From Daedaleopsis sinensis (Eukaryota > Basidiomycota > Agaricomycetes > Polyporales > Polyporaceae): 64,000 nucleotides of DNA. The notes under the pieces are model-generated. The model worked only from the letters and a program-made list of their open reading frames with translations. It searched no databases and was not told where the DNA came from. Below, piece after piece: positions 36,098 to 47,967 of the stretch (position 1 is the first letter of the stretch; each line of letters opens with the position of its first letter). The position numbers and the translations under genes were made by a program. The stretch spans positions 3,162,001 to 3,226,000 of the forward strand of contig CM066308.1 of NCBI GenBank assembly GCA_033807695.1. The letters are read 5' to 3'.

Positions 36098-37494
36098 ATG
36101 TCGGGTTCTCGTTCCCGGAAGTACAGCGCAGAGGAGAAAGAGCAGCTTCTCGCCAATCTCGACCTCGAAGGTCAGTGTCCCTGTTTCCGCCCGAACCCCA
36201 GCCAGCCATGAACGCCCTTTGCGGTCCATAGTGGCACACAAGACGCGCCAGTTCGAGGAATGGATGGCGGACACGCTCGAGAACTTCCGGAGGCATCAGG
36301 AGAGTCTCATCTCGCGCATGCCGCGCATCGTGCGCAACGTCACCATGCGCGAGTTCGCCAAGTACAACGGAGACATCCAGGCGGCGGTCAAAGGCCTTAG
36401 CCGCGAGCTGCTGGGTGCCGAGGACGCAACCATCGACTTTGGCACGCGCAAACGGAAGTGGGTCGAGAGTCAGGAGACGGAAGATGCTAGGGCTGCAAAG
36501 GGATCACAAGAGGCAGAGTCCTCGAGAGGCGTCAAGAATGGTATGGTTCTCTCTGCCCTGCGATCTCGCCGTATCTCATTCTGCTATAGCTCGCACGGTG
36601 GCAGCCACGCCAAAGAAGAAGCCCGTACCCCCCGTTGCACCCGGAACGGGTCATCGGTCTCGTCTACCAATCACTAAGACTCCCGCTAAGGTGCGTCGCT
36701 CGCTATGTAATTCTTTAAGGGTTTACTTACGCCATGAATCTATGTAGTCACGTACTGCCTCGCGCGTGGCTTCTGGGGCAGTATCGCCAAGCCCGCAGAA
36801 AGGCCCGGCTAAACCCATCGGCTTCCCCCGCACACCTTCTCGCTTTACGTCCCCAGCCAAACCATCACAGGTGCGGACAGGAACCCGTGTACCTTCCGCA
36901 ACAACATTCAACCCCGTACTCCCCTCCGAGCCAAATCATCCCCGCTGGCCGCGCAAGAATGAGCACATGCTCAGTATGAACGGTTCTCCTCTTGCGAACC
37001 CGTACCAGCTCGACCTGAACAACTGGTTCAAGGCGGTAGCCGAGGTTGACCCAGACACCCTGGACAGCAACAAGTTAGGAGTACCGGCGGCAGGGAAGAC
37101 ACTGAAGAAACAGCGGAGCATCATCATCCGCTCGGCTTCGGGGTCTTCACATCTTGGGACGTCGGACGTCTTTGGTGGACATTCGCGCTCGACGTCACAA
37201 GCATCGACTCTGGTATCTTCGCAATCCACCGACTCCCAAGCGGATCTGCGCAAGGGCAAGGCTGTGGTCGACCGCATATCGCCGTCCCAGGACGACCCGT
37301 TCGCCGGCCCGTCCTTCCACGCACTGGTCTCGGTGCAGACCAGGGACGGACATGTGCTAGAGTTCGATCCCTTACAAACCTCGCCAGAGGAGCTAGACGC
37401 GCTGGAGGGCATCACGGATAGCGCAAAGCAGCAAGCTAAGGAAGACATGGCACGGTTGATACAAGGAGCAATCGAGCGGTGGAAGCTCAGTTAG
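36098..37494 (+). CDS. Borealin/Nbl1-like chromosomal passenger protein
   Basis: The N-terminal region matches the Nbl1/Borealin N-terminal helix that bundles with Survivin and INCENP in the chromosomal passenger complex: EKEQLLANLDLE joined across an intron to VAHKTRQFEEWMADTLENFR and RMPRIVRNVTMREFAKYNGD. The rest is Ser/Pro/Lys-rich and probably disordered. Its C-terminal part (HALVSVQTRDGHVLEFDPLQ) resembles the small C-terminal domain of the longer borealins. Start at 36098 (MSGSRSRKYSAEE), stop 37494. Three introns are inferred (ends at about 36231, 36588 and 36747). A role in chromosome segregation at kinetochores is inferred from the N-terminal match. Confidence 0.7.
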
Positions 37495-37655
37495 TGTCGA
37501 CTGACTAGGCCGGTTCCTGCACATACCCATATATTGCACTATCACCTATTGTTCCAACTCTTGGCATTTGTCTTCTCCCACACACATGTAGAGCCTTGAC
37601 CGACCCCTGTATCTATATCCAACACGTTTGCAGAGCTAAGATACACTCAAACTAT

Positions 37656-40600
37656 TCAGTGCAGGAGCTCCAAATACGCGGCACGGCAGAGCGTCTCGTC
37701 GCGATTCCGCAACTTCACGAGCGGCCTCGAGTCCCCATTTATTCTGGTCCTGGTGGTTAAGAGATATCTACATGTGTAGGTGTTAAAACTGCTCACCTGT
37801 CTGCCTGCTTCCTCAACTCCAAGTACTGCGAAAGCGGCACTGCGCCGATTGCGTGCCCTTCCCCGAGCGAGAGCGAGTAATTCCCGGTGGTCACATAGCC
37901 AACGATAGCATCCGAAGAAGGGGAAATCTGTGAGAGCTATCGAGCACAATCCGGTCAGCAAGCATCTCTCTGTCTCGCAAGGACATCGCCCACCTCAGTC
38001 TCATCCGGCCCACCGTCGGCTGCCGATAGACCCCGCGCCCTCTTGGTCTCCACACCCAGCCACGTCCGCGCCTCCTCGTCCTGCACACGGTATATGGCGG
38101 CCAGCTCAACCGGGCGGCCGCGCCCGCGAAGCACGATGCTCACTTGGACGAGCGCACCCTGCAGCAGGTCCTCAGCGCGCAGGCCTGCGGGGAGCGGGTC
38201 CAGCTTCCGCTTCGCCCGCGCCTGGTTGACGTGCTGCAGGAGGCCCGCGGCGGGGTTGAGCATCATCGAGATATCCGCGACGAGCGCGGGCACATCTGCG
38301 CCACGCAGCAGCCACGGCTCGATTTTCGCTTTTTCCTTGCTCGCGGGTGCTGTCCCTGGGGCGGGTGCGGCGGCAGCGGTAGCGGCGATAGCGTCGACGG
38401 CCATCGCGTCCCGCTGCGTGTCCACGAAGTCCTCGAGCTCCTGCGGCTCCGGGGCCGTCTCGATCCCGAGGACGACGGGCCAGTCGGCGCGCCAGGGGCT
38501 CCGCGTGTCCAGCTTGTCGTAGTTCGGCCGCTTCGCAGGCGGCTTGCGCGCCCACGCCGCGCGGTCCTCGTCCTCCCTGTCGTCCGCGTAGTCGGCATAC
38601 GCCTCGCAGGCGGGGAAGTCGCGCGGGAAGTACGCGCAGCCGGCCTCGAAGGCCTGCGTCTGCCGCTCGCGCTGCCCGCCGACGCGCGTGCCCGTGTAGA
38701 TGAGCGAGGAGAGGAAGGGCATGCCCCAGCCTTGCGGGACGACGAGCGTCCAGCCGTGGAGCGGGGTCGTTGTGCTGAGGCGGGGCACGCCCGGGGTCTG
38801 GGAGAGCGCACCATTCTCTACGGATCGCTGGATGAGGAGCACGGGGATGCGGTCGTCGTTGCGCTCGGATTTCAGAGGCGTTCCGGGTACAAGGTTCTGA
38901 TCCATGAGGGATCAGTCCGAGGTCGGTGGCTTGTACGGGCATTAAACCCACCTTAGAGCGACGCTGGTCGAGATTCTTCTTCTTGTACCGTGGTTTACGC
39001 AATGACATTCGCGTGTTCTCGTCCCATATCTCACTCTGCGCAAGATGGGAAGAGGGGTAAACTGTCGATGAAGGGGTCAGGTTCGTCCCGTTGTCAATCT
39101 CCAGCTTCGCGTTCTTGGGAGGGAAGCTAGACACAAGGCGATAAGTATACTTCACGACGATTGCGGTCACAACACACCTAAGTCGTGGATCATGAACGGT
39201 AAACCCTATCACCATGCCTCTGGGCACCGACCCCGCGGTTTGTATGCGACTCATTGAAGTCCAGAACTGGGAATGGATGAGTCCACGTCAACAGCCGTCA
39301 CTCGATGGGATGACTTGGGGATACCTTCTTGAAATCCTCTCGTTTGTAGTCCACCGGCCGCAGCGCACCTTTGATAATCTGCGTTGACTTTGGGCCCATG
39401 ATCTCGAACATATTGAAATGCTCCCTCAGGTCCGCAATCTCAACTTCGACGATGCGCTCTGCCTTTTTGGCAGCGTCAAGCGCAAAAGACGCAGCGATAC
39501 GAAGGGCTTCGTGTGCTTGCTCCGTTACAGATGGGTGCACACGCACCCATACGACGAGCGTGCGCTTCTGGGTATCACTGGGTAGAGGATTGGCTTTCTC
39601 TTTGCCTTTACCCTTCCCGTTTCCCTTCTGGTTAGTCGGCAGCTGTGCTTCCGTGAAGGAAGCCTGCCAAAGGATGGTCGCTGGGCCAATGAAGTTATAA
39701 GGATATTTGTTGTAATCGTAGAGGTACGTCTCCATCGCACGAGTTCCTGTCACGAACCTATTGGTAGTGAGCTACTATGTCTTGAGGAGAGAACGAGAGC
39801 ATACCTCACGGCTCCGGGACTCGGACCTTGACAATCACAGCAGCTGTCGAGTATCATGCGTAAGATATCCTCCGGACCTTTCAGTTCTATTGTCGCGAAG
39901 TACGAGGCATCATGCAAGATCGAGCCGTGTACAGATGCCCGATAGGATGGGCGGAATGATTTCTCGGTGGGAGTCTTAGCCTGGACGATTGTCATGAGCA
40001 TCTGTGTTGTTTGCAGCTCTATAACTCGTACCAGTCTATATCCCCACATGTTCTCCATATGCATCCGCTTTGAATGCCAAATATGCGTCTCGAGCCAGGT
40101 TTTGTCACCTACGAACGACCTGAATCAGGCGACATAGGACGTAACGACTATTGAAATGAACGCACGTTGTCGACGAAGAAGGTCGATCGTCCTTTTGACT
40201 TTCTGGTATTTCCCATGCTTTGGATTGTTCCGACCTAGCGCCTTCCGACGAGCGGGGTCCATCTTGGTTCACCGTTCACCACCAAGTGTCAGCAGGTTGC
40301 AAAATTTGCAGTAACAGACAGACACAGTACCTCCGCTCGAGCCTTGTCCCGCAACCTGAGGGGCACCCGTCGAACATCATGACTAGCCGCTCGGCGACGA
40401 AGATGTCGAGGAAGCTGCTGCCATGCACGCTGCGTGGAATTCGAGCTGTTCCACGTTCATGAGTTGCTCGTTGCTCGTGGAGACAGAGGCGAGTGTTACA
40501 CACCGGGCATTCTGCATGGCCTCGTGCATGGCATTGACCTCGAATGCTCTTGCCTAGTGGTGAGAGTCAGAGACGAGAAAACAGATGTTGCTGAGTTAAG

Positions 40601-40874
40601 TCAAGACATACCTCTGCGAATTTCTCGACGTCCAATGCACCTGGTAGACCCTTCATGCCTTTGGCATCTCTCATAACCATCTATAGCTTCCCTCTAGCTG
40701 ACGATACTCACTGTCAAAGCGCACAGACTTTGAAGGACCCGCTGTAGCATTCCTACTAGATGGCCCTGCGTCCTGGACGGCGATAGTCCTCGCGATCGCT
40801 GTCTTTTGTTTCTTGCGCTCGCGTCCCGACACTTCGTCGGAGGCACCCGACTCGTTTTGTCGCTTCGGTGCCAT
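37656..40874 (-). CDS. POP1: RNase P/MRP protein subunit POP1
   Basis: Largest protein subunit of nuclear RNase P and RNase MRP, needed for tRNA 5' maturation and rRNA processing. The start at 40874 gives MAPKRQNESGASDEVSG with a basic nuclear-localisation-like RERKKQK. The POP1 N-terminal signature RRRAASHDVRRVP lies around 40370-40400. The long middle exons include GWTLVVPQGWGMPFLSSLIY and GGQRERQTQAFEAGCAYFPRDFP (POPLD domain). The C-terminus has IVGYVTTGNYSLSLGEGHAIG and LVKLRNRDETLCRAAYLELL before the stop at 37656. About ten introns are inferred. Full length and intact as far as can be read. The antisense strand at 38144-38956 is also open but is a shadow. Confidence 0.9.
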
Positions 40875-41106
40875 CTCAAGTCACAATAGTCCAGATCAGA
40901 GAGCCCCAGTGCAGCGAGTCCTCAGCCAGAAGAAGTCTCAGCGAAAAGGACAGCGAGCCAGAATGAGGTCGAGTTCAAGGTGGTGGTGGCTACAGAGTCG
41001 ATTTCCGTTTCTGGACGACGCGTTGTTTACGCGCCCATCGCGTCACGGGCATTCGCGCCCTGCAGTAGACCTAAGACTGTCACACACACCGGTCAGAACG
41101 ACCACC

Positions 41107-41872
41107 ATGGCTTCCCTCGCCGCCCGCACTCTCCCTCTTGCACGGATACCCTCTGCGCGCGCCGCCTCTTGTCGGCTTATATCCACCACGCGGGCCGTGC
41201 GTCAGGAGGCGTCGCCCAACTTGGGCTCGGTACCCCCGGCAAAGAAACCCGTTGGAGCTTTCCGCGGCGGGTGTGTGCTTTCTCCTCCACACAGTTCGCA
41301 CAGCGTTAGTACTAATCAGTAATATATTTCCTGCCAGGATTGTTGGGTTTTTGTTTGGATTCTCTCTGGCCTCGTCGCTGGCTGCGTATCATCTGTTGGA
41401 GGAGTACAAGTTGGCTTCGGCCGCTTTGCAGGCGAGTGTTGAAGAACTACAGGCCAGCACGCAGAAGGTACGTGACTATGTTGTCTCCCTCGAAGATCTG
41501 GGCGCATATCTATTGCGTTGCAGGTCTCTGCACATGTCCGGAGAATAGAGACTGTAGAGAAGGAGCTGAAGGCCTTGAGCGAGTCTTCGGCGACCAAAGA
41601 GGACATCACTCGTGTACGCTCTGAGATGAAGAAGTTATACGATGGGCTACACGTCGGTGAGTGCAGCTGAACCGGTTGGACTTGGCAGTTTCTGAACACT
41701 ACGTCCCTGCTCCCAGAATTTCTCGACTTGCGGGCACATGTATGGGGTATCCGTGAGTGATCATTGATGCGTATCACCAGAGATTGAAACTTACGCACCA
41801 CTGCTCTCTCTCAGAACAAGATCTCCACGCTGTTCAGAAGAAAGAGGCAACGACTGTCCGCGTTGTCTAGTT
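41107..41872 (+). CDS. Mitochondrial coiled-coil membrane protein, conserved fungal family
   Basis: The N-terminus MASLAARTLPLARIPSARAA is basic, Ser/Ala-rich and lacks acidic residues, typical of a mitochondrial targeting peptide. A membrane segment IVGFLFGFSLASSLAAYHLL is followed by a coiled coil (KLASAALQASVEELQAST, then VEKELKALSESSATKED and VRSEMKKLYDGLH). The C-terminal exons read EFLDLRAHVWGIQ and DLHAVQKKEATTVRVV, a pattern I associate with uncharacterised fungal mitochondrial proteins. Five exons, with stop at 41872. Divergent from POP1 with 232 bases between starts. No enzymatic domain. Probably an inner- or outer-membrane anchored scaffold; function not assigned. Confidence 0.7.
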
Positions 41873-42223
41873 CAATAGATGCTTCGTCTCCGGTGCCAGT
41901 CAAGTATTCATGACTTACCGCAGTGAGTACAGGTAAGCTATCGAATGGGTTTGCTACTTGTTGAGTCGCGAGCTCTGTGTTATCCGTCAAGGCGCACCTC
42001 AGGTAGTCGAATACACATTCGACCGTTGTACACCCCTCATGCTTTATGGTGCTGAAAAGCAGCAGGGTCCTCACCGGTCTTAGCAGTCATAAACCTAGCT
42101 ACGGATGAATACTAGTATACGTGCCCGAGTTCGATAATCCACCACCACACACGATAAAAAATCGGTCCCTTCTCAGCTCATACGCAGGTACACGAGGTAT
42201 CCATCTCCCTCCTGGCCGCGGAG
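41873..42223. other. Convergent 3' intergenic region
   Basis: 351 bases between two gene ends; no feature recognised. Confidence 0.5.
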
Positions 42224-43891
42224 TCACTCTTGCACGACCTCGTACCCGTCCTGGACCTTGCCAATCGCGACGCGCAGCCCGGCCCAGACGGCGTCCATGA
42301 GCGCCGCACCGTTGCCCATGCCGAACACGAGCGTCGACGCGTAGAAAAAGTTGGCGTTGCCCGTGCCCTGGCGCAGCCAGAGGCTGTTGAAAAGTGGGAG
42401 GAGCAGCGACGCGTGCAGGTGGATCAGGCCCGTCACGATCGGGTGGCGAAGGTCTGCAAGGGGGGTGGCATGTGTCAGTTCAGCAGTCAGCAGGGTAAGT
42501 GGGGGTGGGGAGGTGCGTACAGGGATATATCTCTGGGAAGAGGGAGAACATGGAGAGGAAGAGGCCGGGGTCGGAGAGCGTCGGATAGGGCTTGAAAAGC
42601 GCGAGGACGCCGACGAGGAGGAAGGATGCGTAGAGCATGTCGTGTCTGTAGAAGTTGTGAATCACGAGGGACTGAGGCGCATGTACGCAAGACATACTGG
42701 AACTTGATACAGAGCGGCGCTATGTATATGAGCAGGTGGACCTAGCATGAACGGAGGCGAAGGTCAATGAGGCTCATCCACGCAATACGGATAGACATAC
42801 CGAGAAGACCATGAGGAAAAACGGGCGGAAGTGGTCGAACATCTCCGTGAAGAAGTACCACCACAGCCCGGGGTTGGGTGTCAGGTCTGGGAGGGTGATC
42901 CTACACGATCATGATCAATAGACGTAGGGCTGCACACAATCGAGTGACTCACGACGCGCCCCAGGTCTTTTCTATCCAGTACATATTGCCACATACTAGA
43001 GTGGATGCAAGAGCTAAGAGCACAGTGTACCCAAGGAACTCGCATACCAACGGTAGTGCGCGTTTGAGGTCGGCATCGAACGGTCGAGGGAGAGCAAGCC
43101 GTGAGACCGGCCGGGTAATGTTGAGGAGAATGATTGGGGCAAGGAGCAAGACGGAGGGGAGCGAGAGATGCAGCAGGCAAGCGAGGGTGAATAGCGAAGC
43201 CGATGCTTGCCCTTGGGCAGTGTCAATACATGCTTCAGTAGGTACGGCTCAATTGTGGTGCTTACCTCCGCTTGCAAACATCAGCGAGAGTAAGCACAGG
43301 GCATTCTCGATTGATGACGAGGACAGAGCGAGACTCGGGAGGAAGATATATGGGTTCAACAAATACCTGCGGGAAAGTCAATAGGTCCGCAAGCACGACG
43401 TTGACAGGTAAGGGTAGAGACGTACATTGCGGCTACCTGGCCGTCCTTCAACGTGGCTTTCGCCCCTGCTCGCAGCCTCCATATTCGAACAAGTGCCCAT
43501 GCGCCAATCGCGTCCGCGGCGGTCCACAGAACGGGGGACGTGTAGCGACTTAACGGGAGGACTGTCGAGAATAGCGACAGTAAGAGAGGAGACTGTGTCG
43601 ATCCATCAGGACAGTAAAAAGCTAGTTGTGCGCATACGTACATGTCTGAAGAACCCTCCAGAGTAGGGGTCTATCCCATGTTCAAACAAGAATATCCCCT
43701 CGCGCACTGCACAGTCTGTGTAAGCGACCGTGACTGCAACATGCAGAGTAGACTTCCGCACATCGAGAGTAAGATGTCAGGGGAGAAGAAAGCTGCTGGT
43801 CATATTTCAAAGCGTCGGGTAGCGGCGCGAATGCGAGCAGGAGACGAGCCGCGACGATGGCGGGCAGGGTGAAGTCGGTGTTGTGGTCCAT
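42224..43891 (-). CDS. GAB1: GPI transamidase subunit PIG-U (Gab1/Cdc91)
   Basis: Multi-span ER membrane subunit of the GPI transamidase that attaches GPI anchors to proteins. The start at 43891 ([19 protein letters not shown]) is followed by a chain of short hydrophobic exons. Family signatures are [57 protein letters not shown] and [24 protein letters not shown] segments. The C-terminal exon is hydrophobic to the end ([20 protein letters not shown]). Stop at 42224. Roughly nine introns. No missing segment is apparent. Its start codon lies only 64 bases from that of the divergent cyclin gene. Confidence 0.87.
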
Positions 43892-43955
43892 GCATATGAC
43901 GAGGAGCAAGTCGCGTAAGCGCCGAGAAACTCACTCTAACCGCTCTCTGACCGTC
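43892..43955. promoter_or_regulatory. 64-base divergent promoter, PIG-U / CTK2-like cyclin
   Basis: Very short divergent interval. The cyclin frame is also open upstream through an in-frame ATG (43890 area) into the PIG-U first exon on the other strand, so start choice and promoter overlap are entangled. No TATA box seen. Confidence 0.5.
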
Positions 43956-45413
43956 ATGGAGTACAAGTACGGGGATCCCCCATCGCTCATCCCGGCCTCC
44001 AACTTCAAGTACCACCTCCCCTACTTTACGGCCGACGAGGTCCAGCAGCTGTCTGAAAAGCAGCGGGGGAAACTGTCTGCAACTCAGGAGGAGAAGGCGA
44101 GACAACAGGCATGCGGCTTCATTGAAGCTATCGGCTCGGACATTGGTTTGTGAGTCTCACCGCGATGTCTCCGTCGCTCTCATTGACTCTGATGTATCTG
44201 CAGTCCACGGAAGACCATAGGCACGGCGCAGAACTTGTACCACCGGTTCCACCTCTTCTTTCCCCGCAAAGACTTTGCGTACCATGTACGATCGCCCGCA
44301 CACTCTCCCCGTAACCCTTGGCTAATTGCAGACACACATTGCAGGATGTATGCTTGGCCGCAATGTTTGTGTCGTGTAAGATACACGACACACTGAAGAA
44401 GACCCGAGATGTGCTCATGGCGTCCTATTGTGTCCGCTTTCCCGACCGAGCGGCGAAGGCAAAGGCTATGGGCGGGGAGATTGACATTGACCCCAATGTG
44501 CGCATCCGTGTACCTCGCGCACAACTTCACTCCTGACCTGGGAGACCTTTGAAGACTCTAGAGCATGACCGTCAAAGGCTGTTGGCTATCGAACGGCTCA
44601 TCGTCGAGACCATTTGCTTCAATTTCACCACTCGTCTACCTTTCCCCTACGTCATCAAGATCAGCAGAGCATTCGGCGGTGAGACCAAACTCATAGATAG
44701 TGTTCTGTCATTGTCATTGATACGGACATGCAGCCACCAAGAAGGTATCCAAACTTGCCTACCGTCTAGCCATCGACAGGTAAGAACCTCGCGATTCTAC
44801 ACCTGTGTCCGAACCGGCTCACAGACTCTGACCCGTCCCTTTCCTCAGCTTCAGAACGCTCGTCAACATCCAGTACCCGCCCCACGTCGTCGCACTCGGC
44901 TGCCTCTACCTCGCTGCGCTCCTCGAGTCCTTCGAGCGCGGCTCCTCGCCCGAGCGCCCGGGCCACAACTCCGCGCACCAGATCGCAGCGACGCTCAGCA
45001 AGGCCGGCGACTGGGGCCGCCAGTTCCAGGCGCACATCGAGGACATCGAGGACATCGCGCACGCGGTCATCGACCTCCTCACCGCCGCCGCGGGCGCGCA
45101 GGGCCACGCCGGGACGGTCACGGCGAACACGTCCCCGCAGACGCCGTCGTCGCCGTCGCCGCACCTCGCGCGCGGCGGCGCGCATGCGCACGCACATGCG
45201 CCGGGGGGCGTCGTGCTCGTGCCGTACAAGGTCGACCAGCTCATGCGGCTCAAGATCGTGATGCGCGAGAACGAGCATCCGGCGCGGGTGCGCGTGAGCG
45301 CGGCGGGGGGGCAGAGCATCGAGTTTGACAAGTCGAATTCGGCGCTGTTGGGGAAAAACGACAAGACTGTCAGATTCATGTTCGCCCCTCCTGCGTTGGT
45401 GGACGATGCGTGA
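43956..45413 (+). CDS. CTK2/cyclin K-like C-terminal domain kinase cyclin
   Basis: Cyclin partner of a Ctk1/Cdk12-type kinase that phosphorylates RNA polymerase II. The start MEYKYGDPPSLIPASNFKYH at 43956 leads to two cyclin folds. Box 1 has TIGTAQNLYHRFHLFF, DVCLAAMFVSCKIHDTLKK and RLLAIERLIVETICFNF. Box 2 has KVSKLAYRLAID, TLVNIQYPPHVVALGCLYLA and an acidic end. A His/Ala-rich insert (HLARGGAHAHAHAPGG) precedes the last exon with VDQLMRLKIVMRE. Stop at 45413. Several introns of 50-60 nt. CTK2 rather than cyclin T/L is judged from the box-1 pattern and fungal context; a cyclin K/L assignment remains possible. Confidence 0.75.
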
Positions 45414-45557
45414 GTCGGGGTCGTGTACATGGGGCTACAGGCCGTGTGCTACGTGGTACATCACACTTTGTGTGGATTGTGATCGTACAATATTGTACAG
45501 TGTGTATCTGCCAGCTGCTTTCTCTGTCTCTCCGCGTGGTACGTCCGACGTGCACGG

Positions 45558-47967
45558 TTATGGTGTTGCGGCAGCCTTGGCACGTCGCGCCTGCACCTTC
45601 TTGTACAGGAACCGTACTCCGTACCATGTGCCAACGACCAAGATGAACGATCCTACGATAGCCGCGCCGATATACCCGCTGTTGTCGTTCGCCTGCAGTC
45701 AGACCGACTCCGTCAGTCTCCCAATCCACTTGTCCAGAGCAACGGACGTACATTCGCCCAGCCGCGCCACCAGCTCCCCGCGAGCCCGCCGCCGTCCTCG
45801 GCGTCCGCCGCGGCCTGGCACCGCGCGCAGTTATCGCCGACGAGGCCCATGACGGTGATGAGCGAGATGCTGAACGCGACGAGGATGCTCATGACGGTGA
45901 GCAGGATGCTCAGGTTCGACATCGCGCTGTGCTTCACGCGCAGCGCCCGTCGCCGCGCGGACGCGTCCGAGTCGACTACGGTGACGGCCACCTCTGCGTC
46001 CATGTCCTGGGCCTTTTTGTCGTGCGACTTGCGGTCTTCAGCTTGACCGTGACCGGGGCGTGGCGCATTGTCCACCTCAGGGGACGCTTCTGAGTGAGGC
46101 AGCTTCGTCGCTGCCGCGGAAGGCGCGACCTCCGGCCGCCGCTCGAAGAGGGCGAAGGAGCGTTCCGGGAATCCAGTGTACGAGTAGAGCATGATGACTG
46201 AGTCGAGCGAGTCGATCAGCGTCATGCCCACCGTGAAGAGCAGCTGTGCGCAGGCGGCAAATTGAGATCAGCACCGGCCACTCCAAGGCGAGCAGCACGC
46301 GGAGAGAGGGCGCACCGGGAGGATGACGATGTCCGCGGGGTTGATCTGCTGCCCGTCCGGGTCGCGCTTCGCGATCGCCGAGATCGCGAGGAGCGCGATG
46401 GACGACGCGGTGTCGAAGCCTGCCACGGGCGTGCGGGTGAAAGATGAGCTTCAGGCTCACTGCAGCGCAGGATTTAGGGGAACGTGGACGGACCGAAACC
46501 GAAGAGCACCCCGACTGGGTACATCTTCCACGGACGGTCGACGAATGTGACAAGGGGCCCGAGGAGCTTCATCATGAGCGTGTTCTGGTGCGGCGCGTCT
46601 TCGTCGTCGGGGGTGTCTTGAGCATCGGATACAGGGTCTCCGCGGGCGGCGCGTTCGACGCGCTGCTTTGCTAGCTGGGCATGCGAACAACGAGGGTGAG
46701 TATCGAGAGCGGGATTGGGATGTGTCACGGAGCACGTACCCGGCGACGGTCGCGGAGGATCCGGTAGAGGATGATCGAGTTGGCGAGGCCGACGATGAAT
46801 AGGAATGTCGCGCTCACAGAGGCACCTGTCGGAAGTTCAGTGCTGCACGACGGCGGGAGCGTAGATTGGGGGCGCGTTACCTACGATGCCGCCGACCTCG
46901 CCTACTCTTTGCATGCGGTCATAGACATCTGTGCTAATGGCGATGGCCACGTTCTGCCAGCGGGGGATGGATGAATCAGCTACGATTATAGGTAGCCCGT
47001 ATAGATCTGGGGTGCGACTACTCACGACCACTATAACGATAGTGCTATGCCCCAGAGAGAAGAAGAGACCGCAGGTAACAGGAAGCTGGCCCATGTTGAT
47101 GAGACTCCGAGTGGCATTGTCAATTGCGCTGGCGTCCCGTCATCGCTGGCAGTCAGCGGCGGTGGGTGTCTGACGGAACCTAGCAATATGGTGAGCTTCC
47201 CTTCGGGCGGTGGGTTCTCGAGCATATGGTCACTCACGGGTGGTATTGTAAACGTCACCTTATGTGGTCCGCGTCGAGCGCTGTCGGGGAGCTTGTCAGT
47301 TAGTGCCGCGAATAGAACGTCCTTCGCGGTGAAGCCTATCACGAAATCTATGCGTGCCACTCAGGCAGACTGCGGACACATGTGAGACAACTCTTATAAG
47401 TCACGACATTGTCATCAGCAAACGAACAGGCCGCGAGGGCAGCCTTAACGCAAGTATGCGATCAGGATGCTCCCGCAGATCCAAGTGTTGTACCGAGCGG
47501 TGTACCCACGCTAGGAACAGCCCTTCTGAGTCTCACGTCTCCAAGACAGTTTATCAGTTATCTAGTGACGTCTCGGAAGGTAATGATATGTTATTTCCGC
47601 AAGCTAGCGCAGTTTACGTACCGTGTCTTAACCCTATGGTCTGCGGCAGTAAACCGGAGTAGCGAACGGCCAGGGCCAGGCAGATGTAGGAAGTGTACGC
47701 CGAGTCGAAATCCATGTCATGCGGATATCATGCGCAGCGTCAACTCATGAATCCGGGGAGTCAATCGAGCTCACGGACCCATGCTAAGAGCGCGAGCGAG
47801 AGGATAGGGCGAGTGGCAGGCTGTCGGCCGAAGAGAACGGCGCAGACGATCCAGCATGCGGCGTTTGCGAGCAGCTCCGCGGCGAGGAGGATGGCCGAGC
47901 GGCCGAAGAGGGTGAGGCGGGGGAGAGAGCGGATTGAGAAGTGTCCACCGTTCAATCGCCGAGGCAT
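45558..47967 (-). CDS. High-affinity nickel/cobalt transporter (NiCoT)
   Basis: Plasma-membrane or vacuolar permease of the NiCoT family, importing Ni2+ (and Co2+), in fungi mainly to supply urease. The start at 47967 gives a basic N-terminus and a first membrane segment. The family signature RHALDADHISAIDN is fully present but is assembled from a 19-nt exon (47622-47640), a 22-nt exon (47259-47280) and the next exon (47026-47128). Later signatures are LFFSLGHSTIVI, LLFTVGMTLIDSLDSVIMLY and FDTASSIALLAISAI. A long acidic/basic cytoplasmic loop with ERRPEVAPSAA and KSHDKKAQD lies before the last membrane segments. The last exon reads GYIGAAIVGSFILVVGTWYG; stop at 45558. Confidence 0.85.

Noticed and set aside
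38144..38956. 270-codon plus-strand frame opposite POP1
   Set aside because: A shadow of the POP1 exon; low-complexity Arg/Gly/Leu product with no motif.
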